Shown piece by piece: positions 21,773-35,800 of a stretch of DNA of 64,000 nt. This DNA comes from Patagioenas fasciata. Taxonomy: Eukaryota > Chordata > Aves > Columbiformes > Columbidae. Within the stretch, counting starts at the first letter, position 1, and every line of letters starts with the position of its first letter. The stretch spans positions 24,200,867 through 24,264,866 of the forward strand of contig NC_092525.1 in the NCBI RefSeq assembly GCF_037038585.1, in the 5' to 3' direction. Both the position numbers and the translations under genes were made by a program. Below the pieces are notes generated by a model. The model saw nothing but the letters and a program-made list of their open reading frames with translations. It was not told the origin of the DNA and ran no database searches.

Positions 21773-24700
21773 ATGTCGGGCTGCGTGTGGGGCGCGGCGC
21801 CGCTGCTGGAGGCGCTGGGCCGCCTGTGGGAGGTGCAGGCGCCGCTGGGCAGCGGCTCCTCGGCCTCCGTCTACCGGGTGCGCTGCTGCGGGGACCCGCG
21901 GGCCCCCCCCGGCGCCGTGAAGGAGTTCGTGCCGCCCCCGCCGCGGCCCGGTCCCGCTCGCCGCCCCGGCGCCCGCCCGCCCGCCGCCGACTGCGCCGAG
22001 TACGGGTTCCGCAAGGAGCGCGCCGCGCTCGAGCAGCTCCGCGGACACCGCAACATCGGTAACGGCACCGCGGCACCCCCGGGCCCCCCCGCAGGCACCC
22101 CTGGGCCTCCCCCCACCTGGGCACCCCCCATCTCGGGGGGCCCCGCAGGCACCCCCTACCTCACCCCCCATTTCCCTCCCAGGGCAAACTGGTATCTCCA
22201 ACCCCCCCACCCTGCCGTCTCACAACCAGGAAAGGGCCCCCAACCAGTCAGGGGTGTTCCCAGCTCCTTTAGGGTCATGGGTTCCCTCGCCTCCCAACTG
22301 ACCCCCACAGGCAGGGCTAGGGACCCCCAGACCAATGTGCCCCTTGGATTGGCACCCCTGGACACCCCAAAGCGGCATGCCTGCGGTGGTGCTCCCTGGT
22401 GCCCCCTTGGTGCAGGCTCCTGAGTGCCCCAGCCCTGCCCTGGGGCAGTGAGCGTCACCCTTTGGGAAGGCAGCCCAGGTCACTGCAAGCAGGGCACCCC
22501 CAAATCCTCTTCCGGGCAGGGCTACCCCAGCCGCCCTGGCCTGCGGGGCCATGGCCACCCACCAGCCTGCCTGTCCTGACAGGACCCCTGGGCTGCCTGC
22601 GGGGGTGGGAATGGGCTCCGGGAGGGAGGAAGCCTGTACCTCAGAGGTGGCTGCTGGAAGCCCTGGGATTCTCCCAATGGTGATTTTTTGGTTGTTGTTT
22701 TTATCAGCGTTGTAATGTACCCTGGAACCCAGACAGAGGTCTGGTTCCCACTGTGCTAGGTTTATCACAGGAAGAGATTGATGTGGCCCAAAAATAGTGG
22801 TACTACACCCGTTTTACCCACCGGGACCTGCTTGTCCATGTCCCAGAGACTGTTCTGAGCAGGGGCACCCAGCCCTGTTGCTTTAGTCCTCTAAAACCCA
22901 TAGGGGTGATGTGGCTGGTTTTCCCTTGCTCCTTCCTTCTGAAGTTCGTTTATCCATTTTTCTGAAAATCATGCCTTGTAAAACAGATGAGCTGCCTCCT
23001 GCAGCTTTTGTAGTCTTCTGGGCAGTAGTGGAAAGCAGTGGAGAATGATGACCATGTAATTGCTTGTTACTGATGCCTGTCACTGTGTCTCATCTTAGTG
23101 ACACTGTATGGTGTGTTCACCAACCACTACTCTGCGAATGGCCCATCTCGCTGTCTTCTGCTTGAGCTACTGGATATCAGTGTGTCTGAGCTGCTGCTGC
23201 ACTCCAGCAACCAGGGCTGCTCCATGTGGATGATCCAGCACTGCGCTCGAGACGTTCTTGAAGCCCTGGCGTTCCTGCACCACAAAGGCTACGTACATGC
23301 AGACCTCAAGCCACGCAACATCCTGTGGAGTGCAGAGGAGGAGTGCTTTAAGCTCATTGACTTTGGACTTAGCTTCAAAGAGGGCAATCAGGTTTGGAAT
23401 GTGCTGTTCTTGAAGCAGTTGGCTCTGTGTTGAGTTGTCATGCTTTGGGCCTCATCAGAGTAGAAGTCAGCGTGACCTGATCAGAGTAGTAGCTGAGCTG
23501 GTGCTGAGGGTTTCCTGCAAAAGGCTAAAATGTCATCTAGCCTCAGAAACAGAAGCTTGTGTTCCCACTCTCCTTGCATATCTCTGGTTTCTCTTGATAT
23601 CTTAGCCTTTGTGCTACACATGACTATGAATTCCAAAGTTAATGGATGCACTGTAAAAAGCAGTGTCTCATCTTCCTGGAGAGTTTGCTAGTTTTCATAT
23701 GGTCAGACGAGTGGGAGCAGCTAGTTCCTCAGAATTTCCTTTTATTATCCCTTATCATATGTATTAGTAGTCCAGGCTTCACTGTCAGCCTGCCCGGTCA
23801 ATCGCATTATCTCTGGCAGTGTCCTTGTGTTTGTCTTTACTTTCATCCTGTCTTCAGCAGCTTCCTTTTCTCAGGAAGTCTGGATGTCTCTTTCCCATGT
23901 CATTGTCTTGACAAAAGCCCGTACACTAGTTGTGTGCAGGCAGTGTCTATTCTTTACTGCAACAGCCAGATCTCTGTCTGTTCTCCAGCTTTTCCAATTT
24001 GTTGGGCTTTCCCTCCCTCTTCATGCTGTCACTTTTTGTTTTGGTAATACTAGGTTTTGTAAGTTTGTCCTTGCCCTTTTTATTCTTGTCCATGGCCTCT
24101 GATGAAAGCAAAGAGTCTCAGGAGGTTCTACTTTTGGCTTGTTAGAGCTTCCTTTCACCCCTCCCTCTCTGTGACCACCTGTGGGGGGAGTATCAGTAAA
24201 GCTTTTTTCATCAGGTAGCCTCTTAGCAAATTTGCCTTTAATCACTGTGTGATGGGCAGTAAGTCTAGTAAATGCGCTATGAGTTTTCTGTGTAGACATT
24301 GTCTTGGCTTGTCTCTATTCATTTCTCATGTAGCAGTTTTAAATTAATATACTTTTTTTACTGGTTTACTTAGTATTGACAGTACAGCCCACTGTGCTTG
24401 ACCTATCTCTGAATTCTTTGGTACAGTAGCTGTTTTTAATATTTTTACTTCTTAACTCCTCCATGTTGTTGTTCTCCCACATTCTTGGCTGAATGCTGGT
24501 TTGTGCTGGTAATCTGTTGCTGTCTATCAGCAGAAAACATTCTGCTGGTGTCCTGTGTCTAATGCAGATATTTTTTTAATGTTTTGCTGCCTGCTCTGTG
24601 AGTTGCCTCATAACAGTTCATCAGGTTTTTTTTTTTCTTTCTGTGGTTCCTTCCAATCTGCTTGCTTTGGGCTAAGTTTCCTTTGCCCGTTCTCGGAAAT

Positions 24701-27700
24701 ACACTGGTGGTGTGAACCTTCTGACCCTGCTTTGAATGTGCACCAGGTATCATCTTCCCCTCACCGCCCCTGCCCTGACCAGCAGCATACGTGTATGATT
24801 TCCTTATCTGAGCCAAGACTACTAATTTTATGTGTGACAACACTGCTGAGCTTATCCATGCATAACTTTTCCTGCCATTACTGTTTAACAGCGAATGGCT
24901 GTACATAGAGCAAGGTCTCAAGTGATTTAAATCTCTCAAAATGGTTTAGATGGTAGGAGTGAAATTACGTCTCACTATTTTTGCTGGTGGCATTGGCCAT
25001 GGCCTTTTTTTTTCTCTATAAATGTTGTTTGGTGGGTCTACTAAACATCTGGTTTTGCCATGTGAGAGGTTCTACTCTTTGCTGATAGGAACAGGGACAC
25101 TGATGAGCAATTTGTGTATCTTTTTTTTTTTTAAGTTCATGAAACACTTTGGAGCTCTGTTGCCTGGAAATGCCTTTTGTAAACTTTATTTTCAATCAGA
25201 GAACTAGGTGATTTTGGTTTGAATATAGTCCCCTGAGAAGAATTCTCAATCCTATGCCTTATCCAGGAAGCAGACTTGCATGTTCTTCTGTCATTCCTTG
25301 AGTCGCATCAGTGTGTCTAGAACAAGCCCTCCCACGTTAAAAAGACGCAGCATGCGGTTTGTCTTAGGCCAGACAAAGCCACAGCTGACCGATCAGGTCT
25401 TGGCTGTGAGTAGGAGGCTGGACTGGAGACCTTCAGAGCAGCCCTTCCATCCAGCACTTTTGTGAGTCTATGATTTCCTGTTTTCTTTTAAACAGGCAGC
25501 ATGTGGGCATTTTCTTTGTCTCTGCCAGCCGCGGCAGCTGGGCAGGTGTCAATTGCGGCAGCACTTCTGGCTGCAAGGGGGAGAAGGAAGAGGCGCGTAG
25601 GAAGTGCCTTTGATAATTTCCTTGTCTGAGTGTTAGGTGCCTGCTTTGTTCTTGTAACGCTTTGTTCCAGAGAACATCAGTACTTGAGTAATGGAAGCTG
25701 TTGGAGATCCTCACTGTTCAGACTGGGGTGTTTGTATTCTCAGCAGCTTATTGTAGGTATTTGACTCTTATGCTGAAACTTCTATGAGAGGTTAACATCC
25801 GTGGTGACATCCAGCCTCTTCCTCCCAGCAGAACTGTCATTCAGAGAGATCAGATGTTAGTGGGATGCCTCCTGTTTTGCTGGGAGATGTTTTCTCTTCC
25901 TAACAGTCTTGCTGTTTTCCTCACCAATACAGCAGTGTAGGGAGTTGAACTCCCTGCCTAACACAACTGGCTGTACAATGCTTTCTGTCAATTTAGCAGT
26001 TGTATTTTGGTGACTCATTTGGAAGGATGTCTGTGAACTGATTTAAGGATGGATAGAGAACCTGAATCTGGAAAATTAGCTCTTTCTATGTGTTTGATCT
26101 TCCATAGGATGTGAAATATATTCAAACAGACGGGTATCGGGCTCCAGAGGCAGAACTGCAGAACTGCCTGGCGCAGGCAGGGCTCCCGAGTGAGACGGAG
26201 TGTACCTCTGCTGTGGATCTGTGGAGTCTGGGAATTGTTTTACTGGAAATGTTCTCAGGAATGAAACTGAAACATACAGTCCAATCTCAGGAATGGAAGG
26301 TAAGTGAGAGCTGATGCGGGCATTTTTGCTTGCACCAAACAGGTCCTTCTGCTTCTTATTTGTAACCCAGATTTGTGAGCTAGCGCCTGGCAACTAGAAA
26401 GGATTTCCAGGGTGTTTCTCTAATCCTGTTGCCTAGAGGATTAAGGTTCCAGAGCCTTAAATACCTGCCTAGCCCGTGGGACTGGCATGTCTGAATGCTG
26501 CTTGTGTTCAGATTGCTGAGGGCTCCAGGAGTCTGTTTGGAGCCCATGTTGTGCCAAGATCTGGGAGGTGAGATGTGCTGGCTGTAATGTGGCACAGAAG
26601 GAAGAACAGAATGGATGGTTGACAGCTGCCAGCTAGTTCAGCAACACAATGACAGAGGAATTATTTGCTGGTTTTAGTCTAACGCTAGCTCTAACTTGAG
26701 GATCTTCTCAGAAGTCTGTATCCTGAGAAAACAGGAGGAAAGATCTGTGTTGTGAGCCTGGAGCCCGACTCTGTCCTCTGTTCTGTATGAAATAATTTTG
26801 GTTTGTGTTCCCCTTTCCAGTAAGAGTATCTTTTCAGCATCATAACATCCACAGTAACAGCAGATTTGCCTGCGCCTGGAAATTTCCAGCTTTTGCATAG
26901 GCAAATGGGACAAACTTTGTCTGATGTGGGTCAGCATTGGGGACCTCTCACAAAACTCCACAGTACCAGAGCCCTCTGCCTCTCAGTCCAGAAAATAATG
27001 GGGTATTGCAAGCTTTGCATTGGTGGTTGTTTTTTTTTTTTCCTCCCTAAGCACTGTTTCTTTTTCTTTTTAGACAAACAGTTCTGCCATCATTGATCGC
27101 ATATTTGCCAGTGAAGGGGTGGTTAATTCAGCCATTCCAGCTTATCACCTCAGAGACCTTATCAAAAGGTATCCTATCATGTTTACTAACCATTGCTTAA
27201 AGGTGCACTCTGTAAAGCCTTATGCCCTGCCCTTGGTAACTTAGAGCCCGCACCTAACACTTTATTTTTCTTTTTTAAAAAAATCTCTCTGCCACTGTAC
27301 TAGTAAGAAGTGCAGCCATTAGCAGAGACGCTTCAGCTCCTCTGATTTTGGCACAGTTTGAAGTAAGCACATAAAGAATATCAGTTGTGATGTTCGTAAT
27401 TCGGTGTTTCGATGCTTTGCACTTCCTGCCAGTGAATTTATCTTTGGAGAAAACTGGAGACTTCGGTGTTTTAGAGCAGTAATGTCCAAAAGGGCAAACA
27501 GTGCTGCTTCTCCACTGCTGTCAAGATTCAAATGTACTTGTGCAGCTCTCTCCTGAGAGATCTCCTGAGGGAATTATTTTTGCTGTCCTGTGACTCTACT
27601 CTGAGGCTACAGAGTGAATGAGGACAGAACTTGACAGAAATAGCATCAGGAGCCACTGTTAAAGCTGAGTAGAGGATGTTCTCAGGCAAGCCCTGGGCTA

Positions 27701-30700
27701 TTAGCTGCTTTGAATCCCATTTGTGGAAAGATGTGGGAGCTCCTTGGAGTGTGATCGCTTTCACGAGGCTTCATGTGTGCCTGAGACATGGACTGAATGG
27801 CCTGGGGAGGTGGAGCTGGAACATGCCATGTTCCTTGTGAACTTGTAAGTGAGCCACTTCCATCATTTGATGCTGAGAGACATCGAGAAGGAAATCCCAC
27901 TGTACCATGAACCCTCAGTGTTTTCAAGGGATCCTTCAGGTGTGCTTTAGCTGTGATTCTGTGCTTCTCTCTCTTTTCTTTGTACCATAAACACTCCAAA
28001 GATGGGGTATTCCTCTGTACTGGCTTCCAGACTGAGTTGGATTTGTCAATGTAGGAATGTTACTTGCAAGAGCATCAAGGTGTCCCTTCTCTTCCAGCAT
28101 GCTTCATTGTGACCAAGGAAAGCGAGCCTCTGCTGAGAAGGCTTTATGCAGCCCGTTCTTCAGCATTCCCTTCGGTAAGCTGTGCACATCTCCCTCGCTC
28201 ACGGATTTCCTAGCACATTCTGGAAGCAGCTCTGAGTGCAGTTATGTTGTTTCTGGTTCTGGCCTCACTGCCACTCTGTCGCTTTTTGCGGTGCTCTCGA
28301 GCCCTCTGCAGTACCACAGCAGGCAGATTGGAGCAATGCCTGTGCTCTCAGTGCTGCTCTGCCTCTCTTACCCCGCGGCCTGTTGCCTTTCCCTGATTGG
28401 ATTCTCAGGAAATTCTGCCCAGATCAAACTGATTAAGAGTGTATTTGCAGCAGCATGCTTCTGAGGGGACTGAAATAACCAATGTACTTACCTAATATTG
28501 TGACTGTTAAGGGTTTTTTGAAGAGTGTCCTGCTATTTATAGTAGGTGGATGGGTTTTCTTATGCCCAGAGTTTCCCAGTTCAGCAGCTGGGAACACGAA
28601 CGACAAAGGCAGTGCCTGGTGGTGGCATCTGCTGCTGACTCCTCTGCACAAGTCGAAGAGTCACAGTGGGTTCTTGTGGCATGAGTCTGTTTTTGCAGTG
28701 CCTAGCCTACCTCTTCTGGTGCCTGTGTGGCAGGTCACAGACAGATGTCACTGTCGCTTTGATCTGGCACTTTCTCTTCAATTTAATAAAATGGTGGTGT
28801 TTCCCCAGGGACTCCGCATGTATGTTGCAGGCTGTCAGCCAAAGATGGGCCGAGACCGCCCTGTTTAGGCTCATAGCCCTCCCTGTTTTCTGTTCCGAAA
28901 GTAACACGGCAGGATTCTCCAGAGCTTGTCTACTTTCAAGAACACCAGCAAAGAGCTCTGTGTCCAGCTTTTCTGCAGCATAAACTAATGCTTCAGGCAT
29001 CCAGCTTCTGGCTGGGCTAGCATTTTCCCTTGAATCTCAGCCCTGCTTTTCTCATACTGCTTGGTGTACGTTGCAGTGAAGGTTAAGTATTGCCTCTTGA
29101 GGTAACGTCAAGATACTGGCTTTCCTGTGTGTTATGCAATGGTAACAAACTTGTTCCTGTTTTCAAACTTCTCTTGCATCTCAGAAACAGGGACTGTTGT
29201 AATCAAAGCCACCTTCCATGGAAGGAACTGAACCCTGCAGCCAGTATTGCTTTAGAGCAGAGGGAATAGTATGTTGGCAGTGCTTTCTGGTCTAGTCCTA
29301 AACACACAGACCTCTAACTGTATCTAGGAAGGTGCTTCTGTGGTTAGTGCTACAAGTTTAGACAACAGCTTCAGTTTTCCTAAGTTGCTGGTTCTCTTCT
29401 TTGCCAAACTTGTACATAAGCTTGTCTACACAAAGAAGCATTTAGTATTGCTTTCCTAGAAGTCAGAAAATGATCTGTCGTCGCCTTTCACTTGGGCAGG
29501 GTAGTTCTGTTTAGAGCAAAGGCAGCTGAGAGTGGCTTTCCTTGTCATTTGCAGCTAAATCTTGACTTTCCAGTTCATCAGCTTCTTTCTTGAGCTCCTG
29601 GCAGGCTGCAGCCCTCTGTGCTGCCAGTGTGGTTGGTATCACTTGAACCTTTGAAGAGAAGCAGAAGGGCTGGGCAGCAAGTTCCTCCTAGGGCAGAAGG
29701 ATATTGCAAGAAATGCATTTGTCTATTGGTTACAGAAAGTCCAGGTGGCTCCACGTCCTAGGGATTGGTTTGTCTCCCTCTCTGAAAAAACGCATGTGAA
29801 ATGAAGGACAGACTTACTTGAATGAAAGGGGCAGCATATAAGACCGAGGTGACACCTAAATGTTTTTTCAGACCCCTGTTCATCTGGTGTTGTCTCTTGG
29901 TTGCCAACACTCCTGTGGAAGAATGGTCCCAGAGGTTCACTCGGAGCTGGAACACGCCTGGTTATCTGAGTGCAGCACCTTTCTTCAAAGGGCTGTCCCT
30001 GAGTGCTGTCTGGGCATCGTCTAGACTGATAAGGCCTTTCATCCTCTGAGCTTTTCATAAGGACTCTTCCATGTCAGGCAGGAGGAGATTTATAACGTGT
30101 GCTTGCTTACGATCTCTTCTTGCGTTATGAAATCTACATCCATCTGTGCCTGGAAGAGATGACAGCTCCCTCAGCTTGTTCTTAGCTTGGAAAAGTATTT
30201 GCAAGGAAATCATAGCCTGTGATCTTTGCAAATGTAGTCAGAAAGCACAGACTGGAGAACTGGAGCCATTTCTTCCCTTTTCTCTCCCCCCTCTCGCTGT
30301 CAAGTGGGGTAACTGTGAGGTTCTACTATCGTGTTCAGCTGCTGTAGATGCCAGTACAAATAAAAACACTAACATTCACCAAGTACTGCAGATTGGGCTC
30401 CCAGATCTTAAATTGATGTCACTTTGGAGAAGTGACATTGTCCCTGCTGCTTTGAGTTTCTAGAGGTCTGGGTGTCCTCTCAGACGTGACTCTCTTAGTT
30501 TGGTGTTAGTCTGTCCACCTTGGCTGTTTCCTTCTTCCACAGAAGTGTCCACGCAACGCTGTTCCACGCCATCCTGGAGCTGCCTGTGTTTTGGAGCCAA
30601 GTGCCCCATGTCAGGGGGCTTTATTACTGCTTCTCTGAGGTTGTTCACAGGATCACTGCTCACCCACCGTGTGGCCATGCCTTATTCTATGGCACTGCCT

Positions 30701-32860
30701 TGTTTAAGCAACTAAGTAGTTTTCCCCATTTCTGTTGCGAGAGTATATGGCAGTCTTAAAAATAGTGTGTTGCAGTTGGATTTTGAGAGGGGGAGGGTTT
30801 AAATGGTGTTTAGGGAAGAACTGGAAGATATCCTGGAGAAAGCTGAGGCTTATGCCTTAGTATAGCTTGAGAATGGGAGTTACAGAAGCTGACTAGCCTG
30901 TTTTCAGCTTATCTGGTAGCAGTAACAGGAGAGGCAGGTTGCAGAGTAGTTCTTTCATCTTCTTGTATCTCCATATGTGGCACAGTTTGCTCAACTAGCA
31001 TAGCTCTTGAGGTCACATCAACTTCTGAATCTGAGCTAAGTAGATATAACTCCAGTCTAAATTTCTGCTAGCTTTGTAATTTTTAAAGCAATTTCAGGTG
31101 CTGTCCTCAGTGTAATTGCAGAGTACACTGAACCCTTTGGGAGAGTCTCTCGGTGCACAGGTGAAGATAGGTTGGAAACAGGGAGAATACAGGCTGTAAA
31201 TGCAGGTAATATTGGAGATGAGCAAAACTGTACTGCAAAGAGGAGTAAGCACTTGTGTATGATAGTGCATATTGAGTCAGCTTCCTGTTTTCTTGCTCCT
31301 TTGGACTTTGATTTCTTTTCTTTCATTCTGTGGGTGTCAAACAGCTCCCCATATTGAAGATTTGGTGATGCTCCCTACGCCTGTGCTGAGGCTGCTAAAT
31401 GTTCTAAGTGATGCTTCTCTGCAGTGCGAAGAAGAATATGAAGGTTGGTGCAAGTCATGCAATTCCCATATAGCAGTGTCATCTTACATAATGTTTGTGG
31501 CTCTGAACTCCTCCTGGACATGTGCAGGACTCTGGAGCCCACTAGCAGAGATCCTTAAAAGTTTGGTAGTGAACTTATCCAAGATCTCAGCAGAGAATGA
31601 AATATCTCACTGGAGTTCTTAAACTGTAGCAAAAACTATACATGGTAGGTGGCAAAACATGTCGGTGGAATTTGCATTTCTGCTTGCTCTCAAATCCATG
31701 TGAGTGGCAAAAGCTAGAGAGCTCTGGGGATATGTGTTGGAAAGGTTGGGTTCTGCTCACACAAAGAAGGGTTTGTGGCAGTTGCTTTAGTTCCCCTCCT
31801 CCAGGTGCCCTAACAAAAAAATAGCACTCACAAATCCCAAATCTTTTAGCTACTGGAAGACCAGGCTTTGTGTCCAAGGAAAAGCACTGTCCATGTGCTC
31901 CAAACCCTGCAGTTGGGGATTCACTGCCTGCAGGTCTGTTCGGAGTCTCAGTTCAGACACTTTGTCTGTTCGACCATTCATCAGTGTCAGCTTCTGCTGT
32001 GGCACTTCTTGATTGTTTATTTTAAATTGTGAGGAAAAGGCTAAATGATGACTGGGTGTTCTTGATGTGTTCATCTGGCCTCCATTTGTTTCATAGCTCA
32101 TCCTAGTTTGCGAAGTGAAAGACAACCAGCTCTTTCCTTTTTCAGATATCCTGGAAGACATAAGAGAGGAGTGTCAGAAATACGGACCGGTGGTTTCCTT
32201 GCTTATTCCAAAGGAGAATCCTGGTAAAGGCCAAGTAAGTGAATGGAGAGAAGAGGCTGTGTATTTCCGTGTACACTCTGTGTGCTGCAGAACTGCTGCT
32301 CAGCTCCTGGAAATCTCCTGGCTGATGACAGTGCTAAAAATAGCTGGTTGTCTTGAAGGACAGCACAGATTCCTTCCTGGTTATGTAAGGCTGCCTAACC
32401 TGGGAAGTCCCCAAACCGCTTTAGCAGGGGAGGTGGAATAGGGGAGGGAAGGGTAGAAGCAGCATTGAGGATGTAGAGCATCATCATACTTCATCTTACT
32501 ATACCAAATACGCACCCCTTAGAAATGAGGAGCAAGGGATAACATTCTGGTTCAGAGATGCAGCTCCATTCTTCTTTGCTCCACTGCTCTGGGCTCAACC
32601 AAGGATAGAGGGGAAAAAACTAGTTTGGGAGCTGTTTCCCCAGTTGCAGGGGTGGGAGGGGGCAGGTAACAGGCTGCACTGGAAGTCCTGTTTCTCCTCT
32701 CTCTCTCTTTCAGGTCTTTGTTGAATATGCAAATGCTGGTGATTCCAAAGCTGCCCAAAAAATGCTGACTGGAAAGATTTTTGATGGCAAGTTCGTTGTG
32801 GCTACGTTTTACCCACTGAGTGCCTATAAGAGAGGATATCTGTACCAAAACTTGCTGTAG
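21773..32860 (+). CDS. UHMK1: UHMK1 (KIS), U2AF-homology-motif kinase 1
   Basis: UHMK1 is a nuclear Ser/Thr kinase that phosphorylates splicing factor SF1, p27Kip1 and stathmin. Eight coding exons: 21773-22058, 23099-23391, 26108-26299, 27074-27168, 28098-28174, 31345-31443, 32146-32234, 32714-32860 (TAG 32858-32860). All phases agree, giving 425 residues (human 419). Visible kinase elements: Gly loop GSGSSASV (26-33), AVK lysine K50, HADLKPRN (162-169), DFG (183-185) and GYRAPE (202-207). After the kinase lobe, residues from about 320 to the end form the RRM-like UHM domain, with EECQKYGPVVSLL, FVEYANAGDSKAAQ and FDGKFVVATFYP, ending in YKRGYLYQNLL. Human YQTLL becomes YQNLL. A Pro/Arg-rich stretch after K50 is longer than in human. 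The introns, at 22-32 kb, are AT-richer than the neighbouring genes. Confidence 0.98.
25400..25475 (+). mobile_element. Degenerate CR1 LINE 3' end
   Basis: The sequence GAGGCTGGACTGGAGACCTTC...CCCTTCCATCCAG...GAGTCTATGAT follows the CR1 3'-end pattern (GGTTGGACTNGATGACCT...CCCTTCCAACC...TTCTATGAT) with many substitutions. It lies in the UHMK1 intron 23392-26107. Its left limit is unclear. Confidence 0.5.
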
Positions 32861-35800
32861 GCAGTAGCAACAATCAGAAGAGTTGTCTTGCTCCTCTTCC
32901 TCACGTGTTTTACAAGTTGAATGTACAAAAGAGCTTCCTAGCCCTGCTTCTGAGTCATTTGTGAAGGAGATGCAAAGGACTTCACTGGGCTTTGAAACCT
33001 TTACTGCTGCTTTGTGATGTGCAGAGGAGGCCAGGATGGCTTTCGGTGTGTGCTTGTGTGTGTGTTGTGCTTGCTGTTTACACTGGATGTGTGGCTTTGC
33101 CCTGGTGGGCGCTCAAGCGGCAGGAGCTGTGGCTTGTTGGGAGCCTGAGAGGCACAGCAGATCTTGGCAAGTGCTTTTTAGTGACTTGAAGTAAGACCAT
33201 TTAAAGACTTGGCCTTAGCACTTACTTTGCTCTGGAGAGAGGATTTCTTTGTTAAGCTTTCTTATAATGCGCGTGCTCTTCACCAGTGCAGAGGATGAGG
33301 AGGAAGGCTTCCCTGCCTTTTGTTGATATCTATGGTAAATAAAGAAACAGAAATGCCATCCTCTCTAAATTAAACCAGGAAGACTTTTGAGTCTTCACAT
33401 CACATAAAGCAGAGAGAGGCAGTGAAATCAGATCTGCTGAGCCTATAGTGTTCCCCTGTCACCGCCTCACAACCCAAGAAGAGCCACCGTCTGATCTGGC
33501 AGCGGTGGCATGCTGGGCTTGGGCTGTGTGAGTGATGCTGCCTGCGGTGAGCTGAACTTGCTTGTATGCCTGGGGTGGGAAGGGGCTGGTGGCGGATACG
33601 TGTCCTCGGAGCAGTGCCAGCCTCAGTCCCAACACCACCTGTAAGCACTTTGTAGCCTGAGGTGATGTGAAAACCCTGTTGTGTGGAGTTTCTAGCATAT
33701 ACCCTGTGCTGGCACTGATGCTCCCTAGCTCTGATGCCAAATATTCTGTCATACACAAGCGTCTTTAGGTGATATTTTAGGAAAGGAGTGCTACAGCACG
33801 CAGTATTCTTTGTGTCTCAGCAGGACTCCTGCCCTGCGAGTCTTCTAAAGAAAGAACAATATTTGTCTGTCTTAGGTCCCACGCTTGGCTTTTCTGTGTT
33901 GTGTGTTTTGGTTTTGCATTAACCCACGAGACTCGTAGCTTAGAAGCACTGACACTTTTGGTCCTTCATAGGTTACACAAAGGGCCTGAGGCAATCAGAG
34001 ATCCTGTATGGAAAGGGCTTGCTTAGTCATCAGACTTGACTGGCCAGGAGAAGGGCTTTGCCAGCATCAGGGGCAACAGCCACGTGCTTTTGGGAAAAAA
34101 AAACCAACAACCTGGGTGAGCAGCATCACTGCTCACCCACCAAATGCTCACTTGGCTTCAAGCACAGGCAGAAGCTCTCTCAGCAGCTGTGGTCATGGGG
34201 TAGGTGGTGGCTGTTTTCCAGGGGTGGGCACTTTACTCCTGGGGACCACAGCAGGGAACAGCCCTACATAGGTGGGGACCAGCATGTTCTAGCTTGCAGC
34301 CCTGGTACCAGTTTTAGTGAGGAGAGCCCTTGTGAATTCTTTTCTCCAGCTGAAATGCCTGCCTGAACCATTTCTGACCTGCCTTAGAATAAGACCTGAA
34401 TTACCTTGCAGTTTACTTTTTGCATCTTGCTGATGCTGGACTTGCTGGAATCCTGCACTTAAAAGTTTCTCTTGATTTTTGCCCTGTGTGCACATGTGGT
34501 GTGTTGGGAGATCCAATGTCTGTAGCATTTCATGAGTCCAAGTTTCTCTCTATGCTGGTGTAGAGTCCTGACTACTATGGCCCTTCCCAAACTTCTCCAG
34601 AAAGGACCAATCTCTGAATTTTTTTTCTTTCTTGCCTTTGAGGTGGTGGGTTTTCCAGGAAAAAAAAAAAAAATCCCACAATGAGTTTTAAGGTTTGATT
34701 TGCTGATTAGGCTTTTTCTGGGAGTGATGCTACTTTGGTGTACATAGCTGTAAAGCAGCTTGGCATAGATGGGGTGTGTGGTTCATTGCTTTTAATTTAA
34801 TTATCCTTGCAGTGAAAAACCTGTAGTGTCTGGGGGGAATTGGATGATCAACTGGCTGTGGGTTTTTCCTGTGTGAAGAGCAGTGTTTAAAGTACTCTAA
34901 GTATTGGTAGGTATTGATTGACCTTCTCAGCTCTGGGTTGTTGCTGTTCCTGGCAGGCTGAACCAGGGGTGAAAGGACTTTGTCTCAAAAATTCCTGCAT
35001 TGAATGCCATTATGTCCACAGCATTAAGCTGGCTGTGGGTGTGCCAAGAGCTCCTGTCCCACTGAGTGCTAGCCTGCGTGGGGACACAGCGTGTGGGGTC
35101 TGTCACCTATAGTGCTGCTGGGACAAGGAGATCTCATGGTGCAGGTGCAGAACTTGAATGCATTTAAGTTCTCACATGCATTTGTCTAGGACTGTGAGCT
35201 GCTCTACCATCTTTCAAGCATATCTCTTTTAGTCAGAATTGCACTTTGGATTTGCAATGATAGAGCTGTGCCAGGATTAATCTTTAGAGAAGAGCTACAA
35301 CCTGTTCATGCAGCATGGTAGAGCTGTTCCACCAGAGTTTGGCTGGGCTTTTACTCAGCTGCTTCAATAGGCGCTAAATAAAACTTCAAGATGCAAACTC
35401 CAGACACCAGATTTTCTCTCCAGATGTTCATTGACCAGGCTTGGGAACTGAGCTGGGCAAAAACCCCAAAGCTGCTTGTTTTTTCTTTTCTTCCTGGCAA
35501 GAGCTGAAGATGCTGATCTTTGTCCTGTCACTGGATCCAGCTGCTCGCTTCCCTCTGTGGGCTGTGGGATACAGGCAGGTTTAGAAACTCCTCAGAGCAG
35601 AAGCATTTTATCATTATCCCTCACCTTCTGCCTTCAGAACCTTTTTCTATCAAGCTGAAGCTCCGGTGTCTCAGTGGTTTATTGGTGGCTTGGCATAAGT
35701 TTCAACCCTGCTAAAACCTGTGAGCTGCTTAACCCTAGATTGTATCTGAAGTGTTTATGGTGATTCAATCCAAGGTGTCCGTCGTGGCGTGTGCCTGGAT

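Noticed and set aside
20976-22124. 382-codon minus-strand open frame over the UHMK1 promoter
   Set aside because: It is antisense to UHMK1 exon 1 and its CpG island; Arg/Pro/Ala-rich composition is typical of a GC shadow, and it resembles no protein.
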